A stretch of 64,000 nucleotides of DNA from Paragorgia papillata (taxonomy: Eukaryota > Cnidaria > Anthozoa > Scleralcyonacea > Coralliidae), in contig JAWNZC010000003.1 in NCBI GenBank assembly GCA_035771165.1, positions 824,501 to 888,500 of the forward strand, in the 5' to 3' direction. The notes below the pieces were generated by a model that searched no databases, was not told where the DNA came from, and worked only from the letters and a program-made list of their open reading frames with translations. Positions 38,672 through 49,458 of this stretch are shown here, in pieces (positions within the stretch are counted from its first letter, which is position 1; each line of letters starts with the position of its first letter). Made by a program: the position numbers and the translations under genes.

Positions 38672-38745
38672 ATATTACGAATTATAGAAATTTATAAAAG
38701 AACAAAATTATTTTGTTCTTTTATAGATTTCTATAATTCGTAATA
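38672..38745. repeat. Near-perfect ~36-bp-arm hairpin
   Basis: TATTACGAATTATAGAAATT...AAAAGAACAAAAT is followed almost without spacer by its reverse complement, ATTTTGTTCTTTT...AATTCGTAATA, with one mismatch. It would fold as a long hairpin in RNA or DNA. Confidence 0.85.
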
Positions 38746-39375
38746 TTGTTTGTTAGCATGCATATGTACAGTTCACCATTGACCTTGCCAATCATCTTGG
38801 TAATTTTATAATACAAAAGACACCTAATTATAAATTAAAGTACATGTAGATCTAATTATGAGTTAACCCTGAAATGAATAACACATTTCATTGCATAACA
38901 TACACATAGGCAGCACATGTTGAATTGTTGATGTATAAACTGATGAGATACACAATTGAAATCCCCTGATAATATTCAATCTCAATGGTTTGATGAGTTA
39001 TATATCTACCCACGACTAAAACACAGACTTACAGAAAGGTATTTAACCGAACATTAAAAAAATTCTAGCTTAAATAAACTACTAAAGCTCGTCAAAGTAT
39101 TAAAGTATTCCACTTTAATTTATGCTCGACTTCCAAATGTACGTACTAAAACACAGAACTCATGGTTGAAGAAAACTCTTGAAAGTAGAGTGTTGCGCTT
39201 AATTAATGACCAAAACCCCCAAATTCAAGCAAATTTAAATAACTACTCACCTTTAAAATTGAAATGCAACAGCTCCCACACAGCTCCCACAAATTCACAG
39301 AATAGATATGTGTGCTCCAAACTTCGCGTAAAAAGAGGGGACTGGGTACTGCTAACAAACATCCAAATTTTTCAG

Positions 39376-39990
39376 CAATTATACAGTAGCACAACATACA
39401 ATTCAACCAAAATTATACTTAAACTTATAAAGCGATTTTATCATTATAAATCACTTCTATCCACGACATTGGTGTATACTGACAGTTTCAAAAAAGTTTC
39501 GGAATACCGAGTATAGTACTTATTCTAATACTATTCCAATATGTATCTTTAATGAGCATTACATAATCGCGAAAGCCTGACTCTGAAAGCGTTCTCTGCC
39601 TAGATCTCTTAACTGGTGTGTTTAACTAACAAAGAACACATTACAGTATATAATGTATATACTGTACAACTGTACAAGTACCAGTAGTACGTACTATAAA
39701 CATGCAGTACATATAATGAAAAAAAAATGTATAATTACCTAACAAATCAGTGTCACTACCATACAGATAATTTGATGCAAATTGACCATGATTCAATAAT
39801 AGCTGGTGGCATATAAAGACTTCTTACCTTGTATAATATGATCAATGACAGAAACCGTTCCAAGGAGAAAATATTTGGAAAGTAATAATTAATACTTTTC
39901 AAAAATCAAAACAACCAAAATGCAATGCAAAGACGAGATTCCCCACGAAAATAACTCAAGTACTTCTCGAATACCTGGCGATCAATGGCA
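39376..39990. repeat. Rearranged copies of the 24.8-25.85 kb segment
   Basis: Three pieces recur: ATTATACAGTAGCACAACATA (compare 24785), then 39500-39815 (compare 25530-25840, including the right end of the 5.2-kb element and its flank), then 39825-39985 (compare 24870-25020). Their order differs from copy 1, so the duplication was rearranged. Confidence 0.75.
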
Positions 39991-40560
39991 ATCTTCTCGA
40001 CCATATGGCGATCGTGTCAAATATCTGGCTATAGCTGTAGAGTATGACGTAAGTGCGGTCCATGACAAGCAAGCACTCAAGGTTTCGCCGACATAGTTGC
40101 TAAAGTACAGTATTCAGCTCCCGGTCCTCGGTAACCATGCAAACAATTATTATTAAAGATCAGTACTGCCCAGTAGTGTAGCTGCAGTACTGTAACCTAA
40201 CAGTAACAAAGTTACTATAATAATAGTATAATGCAGTGCAACCAAGTTTGAACTGCACAATGATACTCAATAATAACACTGAAAACAGTTCATATTATTT
40301 TATGGTCATTGCATGCAGGTTTGACATTTAAGACAAATTTTCATTAGATTATTAAGTATTGTAATTTTAAATATACAGTATTGGCAAATTACATTTTTGT
40401 ATGCTGTGACAGAATCTACAGTAGTTACAGTAGTTATACCTGTACCTTAATAAACACAGATGTACTGTAGCCCTATTTTGCAATTAGGCATGGTAATATG
40501 GAAGTTTCTCCTAAATTTATCTACAGTAAATATTCTTGGGTATAAGGATTGCTAGAAAGA
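39991..40560. other. AT-rich interval, no gene seen
   Basis: ACAGTA/TACTGTA words are frequent, and CTGGCGATC is repeated three times at about 39980-40035. No coding frame. Confidence 0.4.
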
Positions 40561-40710
40561 TTTATGTACATGATTGTATGTACTGTACCATGTACATTCC
40601 ATCCATATCGATGTATGTACTAGCATGTATGTTACTACTTACTATGTACATGTATGTACCATGTACATGACATTTGTATATGTATGTATCATGTACATGT
40701 ATGTACCATG
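40561..40710. repeat. GTACATGTATGTACCATG palindromic simple repeat
   Basis: Repeats of GTACATG/CATGTAC words, partly self-complementary; the Tc1/IS630-type element inserted at a TA in it. Confidence 0.75.
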
Positions 40711-40712
40711 TA

Positions 40713-40953
40713 CACCTTTGGCCCTGCATTAAAGTAAAACAAACGTTCAATTGCACTCTTTAAAATAACAATAGAACTTTAGAATATTCATTAGCGCGAA
40801 ACGACATTCAATAACGTTTTGGTCACATCAATAGCATTTATTACATATGCATGACAAATAGTCCTGTTCAAATCATTAACAAAATACCAATAGCACTTAT
40901 ACACATTCATTTACAACAAAGGCGTATTCATTAAAGATCATACGTACGATCAA
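40713..40953 (+). repeat. Tc1/IS630-type element TIR, left
   Basis: About 240 bp inverted relative to 42178-42423 with few differences (for example a five-base gap near CATTTACAACAAAGG versus CATTTCATCACAACAAGG). The inner end is CGTACGATCAAT. Confidence 0.9.
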
Positions 40954-41033
40954 TTAAGTGCGTCAGAGAAGCAAAGAATGCAAACTACACGTAATGCCAA
41001 AGGAGGTCCAGTGTCAGTATTAACTTATCGAAC

Positions 41034-42101
41034 ATGGCACATCATCACAGAAGGCAACGCATCAGTCAGGAAAATCGAGAACGTTTAGTGAGAGCCTTTG
41101 ACGACCCCGAACAAGACTATGTATCTGTTGCCGATACCCTTGGCATCAACCGTTCGACAGCGAGGGGTATTGTTAGAAGATATATAGAGGAAGGACGTAT
41201 GAACGAAAGAGCTCGTGGCGGGCGAAACCTTGTCAAAGTTGATGAAGAAATGAGGAGATGTATTGCGGCTATACTCGACGAGAATCCCGTTTTAACTCTG
41301 CATGCGATAAACATAACGCTGCGAGAAAGGTTGCCTCAAAAGCCCCATGTTCATTCACGAACAATTGGCAAAATTTTAGACGGTATGTTATACACCATTA
41401 AACTGGTTCGTCGATGCCCTGCTGAACGAAACAGACCAGATGTAATCCAGAAGCATCGTCAGTATGCAGCCTGGTTTCTTGAAGAAGCTATTCGCAACCA
41501 GGTCGTATTTGTTGATGAATGCGGCTTCAATATATGGACGGCCAGAAGTCAAGGAAGAGCTCTACGAGGACAGAGAGCATATCGTCAGGTGGCTGGTCAA
41601 AAAGGAAACAACGTTACCATCACCCTTGCAGTTTCATCTACATTTGGGCTGGTACATCACTCTATGCACATCGGGGGCACAACTTCTCCCAGGTTTCAAG
41701 CATTCCTACAAGAGTGTGCAGAACATTTGCCTGAAAATGAAACGATCATTATTTTCGATGGTGCACCATCTCATCGCCCGGCACAAACTCCCGCAGAACA
41801 TATTGACCTGCGAATTCTTCCACCGTATTCTCCATTTTTAAATATAGTCGAAAATGCCATAAGTGCGTTAAAAGCTGCTATAAAGGCCGATATTTCACGA
41901 CCCATCGTTCAACAGCAGATGAATGACAGGCTAAGAGCACAACAAGACCACATTCCGTTGGGTGAATATAGGTAAAGAGTTTTGTTGGCTGCCGCCGAAA
42001 GAAACATCGCTACCATAACCGTACCGAAGTGTAATGCGTGGTTCAGGCACATGCAAACCTATCTGCCCCGTTGCCTTAACGGCGAGTTTGTAGAAGGCTA
42101 A
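41034..42101 (+). pseudogene. IS630/Tc1-type DDE transposase, one nonsense codon
   Basis: From the ATG at 41034 the protein has an N-terminal helix-turn-helix (SVADTLGINRSTARGIVRRY, residues 31-50). The DDE core has D161 in VFVDECGFN, D242 in IIIFDGAPSH and E273 in PPYSPFLNIVENAIS; 30 residues separate D242 from E273. A TAA at 41973-41975 ends it at 313 aa, but the same frame continues for 41 further codons (LLAAAERN, ITVPKCNAWFRHMQTYL) to a stop at 42101. The TAA is therefore a single inactivating change near the C terminus. The product would cut and paste at TA sites. Confidence 0.85.
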
Positions 42102-42177
42102 TTTAAGACTCTAGGACTTTTCTCGCATTTCTGAATGAAAGTGTTTTCATGAATGTAATGTAGTTCATCTGTTGTGT

Positions 42178-42423
42178 ATTGATCGTACGTATGATCTTTA
42201 ATGAATACGCCTTGTTGTGATGAAATGAATGTGTATAAGTGCTATTGGTATTTTGTTAATGGATTTGAACAGGACTATTTGTCATGCATATGTAATAAAT
42301 GCTATTGATGTGACCAAAACGTTATTGAATGTCGTTTCGCGCTAATGAATATTCTAACGTTCTATTGTTATTTTAAAGAGTGCAATTGAACGTTTGTTTT
42401 ACTTTAATGCAGGGCCAAAGGTG
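42178..42423 (-). repeat. Tc1/IS630-type element TIR, right
   Basis: Inverse of the left repeat, starting at its inner end ATTGATCGTACG and finishing GGGCCAAAGGTG before TA. Confidence 0.9.
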
Positions 42424-42425
42424 TA

Positions 42426-43395
42426 TATGTATGTACCATACACATGGAGGATGTACCCATATGTAGTTTTGTCTAGTATGTACCATCTGTATTATCTTAT
42501 ATTGTCTGTTAAATTAAGGCAATTACAGTACGAAAACTGTCTACATGTAACTTGGATTAATATTTTTACTGTTATAGTTGATTCACAGTGATTATACTGA
42601 CCAGATTCATTCAATTTGTGACCACGAGAGTTCACATGGTTGCGATCAATAGCTGATGGTCTGTCCTTAGCTTCAAACGCAGAAAGACTGATTCTCTGAA
42701 TATTTCCATTCAAGCAGTTAATTGTAAACAGGCCAAGATCATCTATGGCATGCCGTAGGAGGAACTTTATTTCATAACTCCTTCCAAAAGAATGTGCATT
42801 ACATCATGTGGCATGCATTGACATATATCAAAGAATCTGGCTTCGTGGAGTATGCTTAGATCATTTATACCGTATTCTTTTTTTTTTTGGTTATTAAAAT
42901 GTCTTTTTGAAATAAGGCCCAGGTCAAACAACGTACTTTACATGAAATGAACTAAATTCTGCAAATTATATTTCATGACAAGACCAACATTTGACCCAAT
43001 TAAGTTTGACTGATTGTATTTGGATTGACAGAGACTATCTGACACAGCCAGTTAGAACGTCCAAAGATCTCTCTGGGTCAAACTTCATTCTTTTCATTAG
43101 TCAAACTAAATGCATATTTAAATTTAATATCATGATAATGTGGATTTTAGTATGAGAGAGTGTGTAGTCAATAATTTATACCCAAGTTCAGTTTACACAA
43201 TTACGTTTGACCCAAACTGTTGAACTTAATTTACGTCAACACAAAATGGAAGTTTAGTTCATCTCAAGTAAAGTACGTCATTTGACCTATGCCTAAGAAT
43301 ATTTAAATATCAGACTCAAAAAGGTTCTTATTTTAGTGAGCCAAAAAATTGCCAATTTCAGCTTGAGGCTTTTGTACTGTAGGTGGAGGATACAC
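42426..43395. other. AT-rich interval, no gene seen
   Basis: It continues the GTACAT-rich flank for ~60 bp, then unique sequence without a convincing frame. TTTGACCCA words occur several times (42970-43260). Confidence 0.35.
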
Positions 43396-43500
43396 TTTTA
43401 AATAAGTAAGTAAACTTTATTTTAGCAGGGTAACCCATTCAGCTACATGGCTGGTATCCAGAGGGGCCCTGCTAAATAGAGAATAATACATGGATGCACA
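43395..43500 (-). repeat. LINE 3'-end fragment
   Basis: AAGTAAGTAAACTTTATTTT followed by AGCAGGGTAACCC and GGGGCCCTGCTAA resembles, on the minus strand, the GGGCCC/GGTAACCCTGCC 3' UTR of the LINEs at 49 kb and 59 kb. It is probably a very short 5'-truncated copy. Confidence 0.35.
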
Positions 43501-43887
43501 GAAATATGAAATTTATTTCAAGTATTGACTAGGATATCTCACTAGTGAGCAAAGTGAAGAGTGAGATATCTTAGTCAACACGGGAAGTAAATTCCATATT
43601 TCCAAGCATTTATTGTTTTTGTTTATTATATAACAAATAGTTCTATTTCTCCACAAAAATAGAGCAGTAAACTCTAATGCATTTCACGATAATTGACATG
43701 TGAGATTATCATAAATAATCACACATGTGAGATTATCGTTTTTATTAGTGCTGGAAACATCAATAAAACACTCTATTTTATATAATGTGTATATATTTAT
43801 TGTAATGTGATCATTAAATATAAAAATTTAATCTATCCAAAAAAATGAATTCTGATTAGATTAAAATATTGATTAAGTAAGCTTTAC

Positions 43888-44896
43888 CTTTGTTGTCATT
43901 TCATTTTGATCACTAGTTTTGAAGCAGTAGCATGTTCTACACATCCGCATTGCTCCACCAACACCTTCTTTGAACCCACCAACATAGTTTGCTGCTCGTG
44001 TATCACCTAAAAATGCCACCAGTGCTCCTCGAAATGTGTGAATGCCATGGAATGTTTGAAGCTGAACACCTTCATCCTTAAAAGAAATAGAAATGTCTTT
44101 ATATACATGTACAAGAATTAAATAAGATTAAATAAAATAATATGAATATACATATATTAATACCGGATGGAATATAAATTAAATTAAAATATCAATAAAA
44201 TATACAATGCAATAATTTTAAGCTGTATCTATGTCTGATTCTTGGGATCCAATTGGGGGGGGGGGGGGCTCATTTTATTAGTTTTAATCACAATAGACTT
44301 AAAGCATTTAACATTTCCATAAACCTTCTAAAATAAGATAGTTATATAGTCTTAGAATTCGGAAATTACCATTTCAGAGGCCATAACATTCAAAATTTCT
44401 CAGGTAGGCATGCCCAACAGAAAATTATTGACTGATAATTAAGTAGAATATGTAATCTAGTAAAATTGAAATGAAAACGTACACTGGCCAATTTATTTAT
44501 ATCATCAATAAATGGTCGCAGGATTGTTTTGATGCTGTGCTTTTTGATATCCTTATAATTTCCTATGGCAAATAATTGGATTGTTCTTAAGGATGAACGG
44601 TACTTCGGATGAATATTACCACGGTTACATTTTATAAAAGAAATATATAAAACATAAAATTCATAAAATTAAAACAATAAATAAATAAATAAATGACGTC
44701 TAGAATACCGAGTTTATGCTTTTGATCCAAGAGGATTTGCCACTTCAATCTCGTCGTAGTTGGCGATAATCTGCAGAGCATTCTTTGTCCGTAAATAAAT
44801 GGGATGGACACGCATACAATTCCCGTCACAGAAGTCTCCGAGCATGCCATCTTCTCTTGCGTGACCATTTTGGACTTCTTGCAACACATCTGGAAT
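43888..44896 (-). pseudogene. Two exons of an unassigned transposase-like family
   Basis: On the minus strand, exon 44896-44483 reads VLQEVQNGH, DFCDGNCMRVHPIYLRTKNA and EIEVANPLGSK. After a frameshift and an (AAAT)n-bearing insertion (about 44640-44725) it resumes GNIHPKYRSSLRTIQLFAIG and ILRPFIDDINKLAS with a GTACGT donor. Exon 44076-43888 (acceptor TTTTAAG) is exactly 63 codons: FHGIHTFRGALVAFLGDTRA, ANYVGGFKEGVGGAM and a CRTC pair, ending at GTAAAG. I recall this combination from many uncharacterised cnidarian proteins that look transposon-derived; the superfamily is not assigned. The C-terminal end is not seen. Confidence 0.55.
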
Positions 44897-44939
44897 CTAT
44901 AGCATTCTCTGGACAACAGAAATGTAACAAATTACCGTA

Positions 44940-45012
44940 GAATCCCGCTTATAAGCCCTGGACTTATAATCGGCGGGGCTTACAACCGGGGGGGCTTATA
45001 AGCGGTTAGCAA
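44940..45012. repeat. CTTATAAGC/GCTTATAAG MITE-like repeat
   Basis: CCCGCTTATAAGCCC, GACTTATAATCGGCGGGG and GGGGGGCTTATAAGCGG are inverted or direct copies of one word within 70 bp. Non-coding. Confidence 0.5.
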
Positions 45013-47260
45013 AAAAAACCCGTTTCAAAACGCAACAGACAAACTATGTTGGCACTTTATTGCTCAACGTTTTGTTAATACCTAGGTGCAAAAACAGTAA
45101 CAAATAAAGATTTCTGATTTTGGTCAGAGAACCATTCCAAAAACAATCCATTCCATACGGAACGGAACGTTAAAAAGCCCGTGCAAGTTATTTGTTTCTC
45201 TGATTTTTAGTTCCAAGTTTCACAGAAACTTTGCAGTATTGTGATGAGTGGCGAAAACTCACACGATAGATAGATAGTGTAAACTTTCCGGGGGGTAAAA
45301 CCAGGTTTAACGACATACATACTTGTAGTTGAAAGGCTAAAACCAGTGAAAATGTATTAAAAACACCAGTATCGACAGTCGTTCATATACGACAAATATT
45401 TATGTCGATTAAGTCCTAAAGACCGATAACAGACATGTTTGTACCTTATCTATGGGTATTTCTTGAATATATATTGAAGCTGGTCATATTGTAGCTGGCG
45501 ATATTGTAGCTGGTCACGCGACTAAAATAAAGGTTTTATGGCATGTAAAAAGTCATCTTCAAAAGCAAATTTTGCACTCAAATTACATGAAACATGTAAC
45601 GAGTCGGTTTGATATTGTTCATGTCAAGTTTTAAAAGGAATTATGGCGTTTCACGGTATCTAAGTATATTGTTTTTAGCAGCCATGTTGGATGACGAATT
45701 TAGTTTAGTTTAGTTCAATTAATTTCCTACAATATATTATACAGTGAATATTTGTTACATAGATACTACAGTAATATAATTATAAGATACAAACAAAAAC
45801 CGATGTGAAAGGAACAGGACTTATCCAACATGGCGGCAAGAAACCAAATGTGTTTTGATCATGCTAAACGGTATTTGTTTCTGCTAAAAATTGGCATGCT
45901 CTATATCAAACCGTTTATCTAAATATTTCTTGAGGTTTTACTGTAAAAATTTCTTTTTGAAGAAGATTTTGTACATTCGTAAAATTTTTATTTTAGTCAC
46001 GTGACCAGTTCAATATTGCCGTTTTCTGTAAGACAACGCAAGTTTTAAAAATCAAAATTTTAAAATTTTACTTAAAACCCCACCCCATATCCGTTTTATA
46101 CGGTTGTAATCTCATACCAGCTATTTTAAGAGCATTGATATCACGTGACTTCTTAGTGCCTATTACTTCTTAATTTATTATTAAGTCGGTTTTCTTTGTT
46201 CTTCCGAGGTCTTTATATCGCATAAAGACCTTGAATAATAATTAGATACGAAATGAAGAAAAAAACAAGGAAAATCTTTGTCCAATCTTTGTCGGAAATC
46301 TTTGTCGGGATGTATGCGGTATAAAGCCCTCGGACGCTGCGCGTCCTCGGGTCTTTATATAGCATACATCCCTCGTTCTCGGGATTTATCTATTACTTAG
46401 TTCACGATCACCTCGGTTTTCTTTGATGTACCGCGGTTGTTTATTTTTAATAGTTACTCCATATTGGAAACATATTATGTTTCCCTTTGATACGTACATG
46501 TCTTAGCCAATCACATCTTGCCAATCCCACAGTGTTTAAATTTCAAAATGATTAACGTTTGAACATGTTTTGAACATGTTTTGACGGGCGGTGGTTTCAC
46601 TCAGGTGCAAATGTACAATTAGTACAGTACGTAGCATTTGGGTTGATTTCTCCATTGGAAGAGCAATTGACTCCATGTGCTGTTAGGGGTTGCCTCTCAC
46701 TGCTAACAGTTGGCCAAAGTTAAGCCAGTTGGACAGGGTTACTGGTAGTACTGTACTTTTAAGTGTGACCATCTGGAGATCGATAACCCTGTTCTCGAGC
46801 TTGGAACTCATGCGAGTAGTGTTTAGTTGGGCTCTGATCCTTCAAGGTTTTTTTCTGAGTTCTTCACTTTTCCTCTCAACGTGAATCTCTTTGTGATTCA
46901 TCGTCTGACATTATTTATGGCCTGTGATTCACATGTCATTATTTTGCTCTTATTTGACTGCCAGAGCGCTTTTAATATACCTTTGACTTATTTTATGACT
47001 ATGTCATTTTATTTTATTGTCTTAATTTATGGTTATTTCACTTTTTGTTGTATAAGCAACAATATCTACTGTAGACTGCGCATGACGGAAATATGTCACA
47101 AACACTACATCCCTCTTTTACGTCAAACGAGAGTCACAGACTCACAGTGATTGTTCACAACATAAAATGAACAACTTGGCTTAAGTCATTAACTATTGTA
47201 GAATATATCTCGTGCCCGTTAAGATGTATAATTACTTTTGTCCATAATAATCTAGTGCCT
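45013..47260. other. Long interval without a recognisable gene
   Basis: Open frames on either strand (for example 46690-47150 plus) show no domain. There are repeated CAATATTG and AGCTGG(C/T)CATATTGTAGC words near 45475-45520 and a GAAATCTTTGTC repeat near 46275-46310. AAGCCCTCGGACGC...GCGTCCTCGGGTCTTTATAT around 46335-46370 forms a small hairpin. Confidence 0.35.
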
Positions 47261-47314
47261 TTCTTTGCCTTGTCAACTTGGTGTAGGTCTCTTGCTGTTT
47301 CTCAATGTTTTCTC

Positions 47315-48163
47315 TCATTCTACATCGTTCAGGATTCTCTGTTCCTCATTAGGGATTTTGCGTACCATGGATCCGTTTCTCATGACCTGCGACTCGTTTG
47401 GTCGTTTCAGTACTAAACTGGAACCCTTTTTCTTCTCAACGGTGTAAGGATTTTGGTCGTAGGTTGTTGATATCTTTGTTGCACTTGGTTGTTTGAGGAG
47501 TACTCTATCTCCCTCCTTTATGTCTGACAATGAAGCGCGGCCACGTTTACAATGCCTTAGTGCCCCTCGTGGGCTAGTCGCAATGTTGACTGTTGAAGGG
47601 AGGCTGAAATCACAATTCGACATCCACGAAGGATAAGATTGTCAACAACAGTGAGTTCAGTTTTGACACTAAGATATGGCCGAATCATGTCAGTTTTTGC
47701 CTAGTGGTTGGTTGTGATGCATTTGCCGAGCGTTTGAAGAACGGGGTCTTGTTTGGTGGCTTCTTGTATCTCGGTCAGTGGGATAGCTTTGGGACAGCAT
47801 GTTGAGCGATGTACTGGACATATTCTTCAGCCGTGTTACGAGCCGGTGGCGCTTGGTTGGTGAGTGGTAAACGAGACAAAACGTCGGCAGGATTGTTAAC
47901 TCCAGGTGAGTACTGAAGGCGGAATTTGTAGGGTTGCAAGCGAAGTCCCCAACGCTCTATGCGTACTGGCGGTTTAGATGTTGGGCTGTAGATGTCGAAT
48001 GTCGTTCCGTAAGGATAAAGGTGAAATTTTTCACCCCCTCAGACAACTGCCAAGGCTTCCCGTTTCGTCTAGGAATTACGGGATTCGACTGGTGTGAGAG
48101 TGCGGCTACAATGATAAGCCTCTCTTTTACAGGTAGTTTACCAATGTCTACTTGAATTAACAC
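47315..48163 (-). pseudogene. Ty3/Gypsy pol fragment: RNase H linker and integrase tail
   Basis: The minus strand encodes, in shifting frames, an RNase H tail (YSPTSKPPVRIERWGLRL, QYSPGVNNPADVLSRLP) and the linker before the integrase zinc finger. Then, after loss of the integrase core, it has the C-terminal domain (SLSDIKEGDRVLLKQP, NPYTVEKKKGSSLVLKRP, MVRKIP) ending at 47315. Frameshifts are evident near 48000-48100. These are typical Gypsy pol sequences; the element is clearly dead. Confidence 0.7.
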
Positions 48164-48164
48164 T

Positions 48165-48825
48165 ATATGGTATAAAAATATTAGTATGACATTAAAGTCG
48201 GGTCATCCCATTCTTTGTTACGTTTACAAAATATATAGTAAGAGGTCCTTATGCAAGTGTTCATAATTTTCTGAGTATAGTACTTTCTACATCGTTCATC
48301 AAATTTCAGGTCTTTCAGCATTTCAACAAAGTCTACAGCTGACTGATTAAAAACTCCAAGCGAACTGATAGATAAATTTATAAATTTTACTTTTTCATAA
48401 TTTTTGTGCTGCTCGTTAATAAGTTCTAGATATTTATGTCTCTTACGGGTTGCATTAGTAAGAAGATTAGATTCAAATCCAACAGTCAGTTCGAGTATGT
48501 AGATGTATTTGTTTTCGATTGTTATCAGGAGATCAGGGCGTAACTTATCTCTGGTGATAACAGATGGACTGATGAAGCCAGGTAGGTCAGCATAAAGGTT
48601 TATAGAGTGTTGTACGGATTTAAGACAGGTTGCAATGAAGTTAAGAACGGAATCGTGTCGCATTCGTTTAGGTATGTCTTGCATCCATTGACGACGTGGA
48701 GCAAGGTTTCGGGTTCCAAGCAGAAAGAGCAGTCGGATGTTGGTGATATTCCCCATTTCAACAGATTCTTGCGAGTTGGGAGCGTATTATTTTATGATAA
48801 TAATAATAATAATACTCTTTCGGTT
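48165..48825 (-). pseudogene. 3' part of a LINE with restriction-like endonuclease
   Basis: A minus-strand frame (ATG at 48756, not the natural start) reads LRPDLLITIENKYIYILELT, VGFESNL and VKFINLSISSLGVF, ending FCKRNKEWDDPTLMSY. R-P-D followed after ~14 residues by E-L-T-V is the PD-(D/E)XK-like core of R2/R4/NeSL-type endonucleases. Upstream, in another frame, is CSFCLEPETLLHVVNGC, a CCHC finger that normally precedes this domain, so a frameshift separates the two. The piece interrupts the Gypsy RT region and abuts an (AAT)n tract at 48799-48814. Confidence 0.6.
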
Positions 48826-48990
48826 TGATGGTATCCCCACTTTAAGTCGAGTTTCGAGAAGATGCGAGCACCAGTGAGATCATGCAAGGTTTCCTCCACA
48901 GTTGGAATAGGATACCTTTCTCTGATGACTGCAGTGTTCACGCGATGCATGTCGACACAGATACGTACCTCGCCATTTGACTTCGGTACA
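48826..48990 (-). pseudogene. Ty3/Gypsy reverse transcriptase fragment
   Basis: The minus strand encodes KSNGEVRICVDMHRVNTAVI, RERYPIPTVEETLHDLTGA and FSKLDLKWGYHQTE, the RT fingers and first palm motif of Gypsy elements. It is cut on one side by the LINE tail at 48825 and on the other by an (AAT)n-ended LINE fragment at 48987. Confidence 0.75.
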
Positions 48991-49208
48991 AATAATAATA
49001 ATAATACTCTTTATTTATGCTGCATAAAAAAATTTCAGCTGGTATTAACTCATGTGCAGTTAATAAATGTTCTAACTATTTAACTTGATACATGATACTA
49101 TAAATAAGAAAACACGTTACATTTATATACTACATATATGACTGGATTTATCCGAATCCAATAAAAAATTATAGAGATCGTCTTTATAAGAGTTAAGAGA
49201 AGTATGTT
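48987..49208 (-). repeat. LINE 3'-UTR fragment with (ATT)n tail
   Basis: On the minus strand GCATAAATAAAGAGT is followed by ATTATTATTATT, a typical LINE 3' tail; the sequence to its right is AT-rich without coding signal. The same AATACTCTTT word follows the (AAT)n tract at 48799, so the two junctions may derive from the same family. Confidence 0.35.
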
Positions 49209-49458
49209 CTCTGATATGTTTATTTTATTTTATTTTATTAGCTTCGCCATAGACTTGACTATAATACTATTAATACATGTATGGTATCACAAAATAAGCT
49301 AAAACGAGGACCATTCAAACACAAACTTAAACCTATGGCAGGGTCACCGCAACAGCGTGAAGGCCAATTATTGCGGGCCCAAAAATATAAAAGTTAAAGT
49401 CAAAAATTATAATAAAACTTACACAATATACAACATACATGCAATATAGAAATAAATA

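Larger units (their letters stand above)
40713..42423 (+). mobile_element. Tc1/IS630-type transposon, 1711 bp, long TIRs
   Basis: The ends read CACCTTTGGCCCTGCATTAA in inverted orientation, and TA lies on both sides (40711-40712, 42424-42425), the TA duplication of the Tc1/mariner-IS630 group. The inverted repeats are ~240 bp (40713-40953 and about 42178-42423), much longer than in ordinary Tc1. One transposase gene, broken by one stop codon, lies inside. Confidence 0.9.

Noticed and set aside
40562..40756. Minus-strand Cys/Tyr/His-rich frame
   Set aside because: It reads the GTACATG simple repeat and crosses the Tc1/IS630-type element border.
44250..44275. Poly-G run as a possible G-quadruplex control element
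   Set aside because: A single homopolymer run in a non-coding interval without a nearby gene start; no support for a function.
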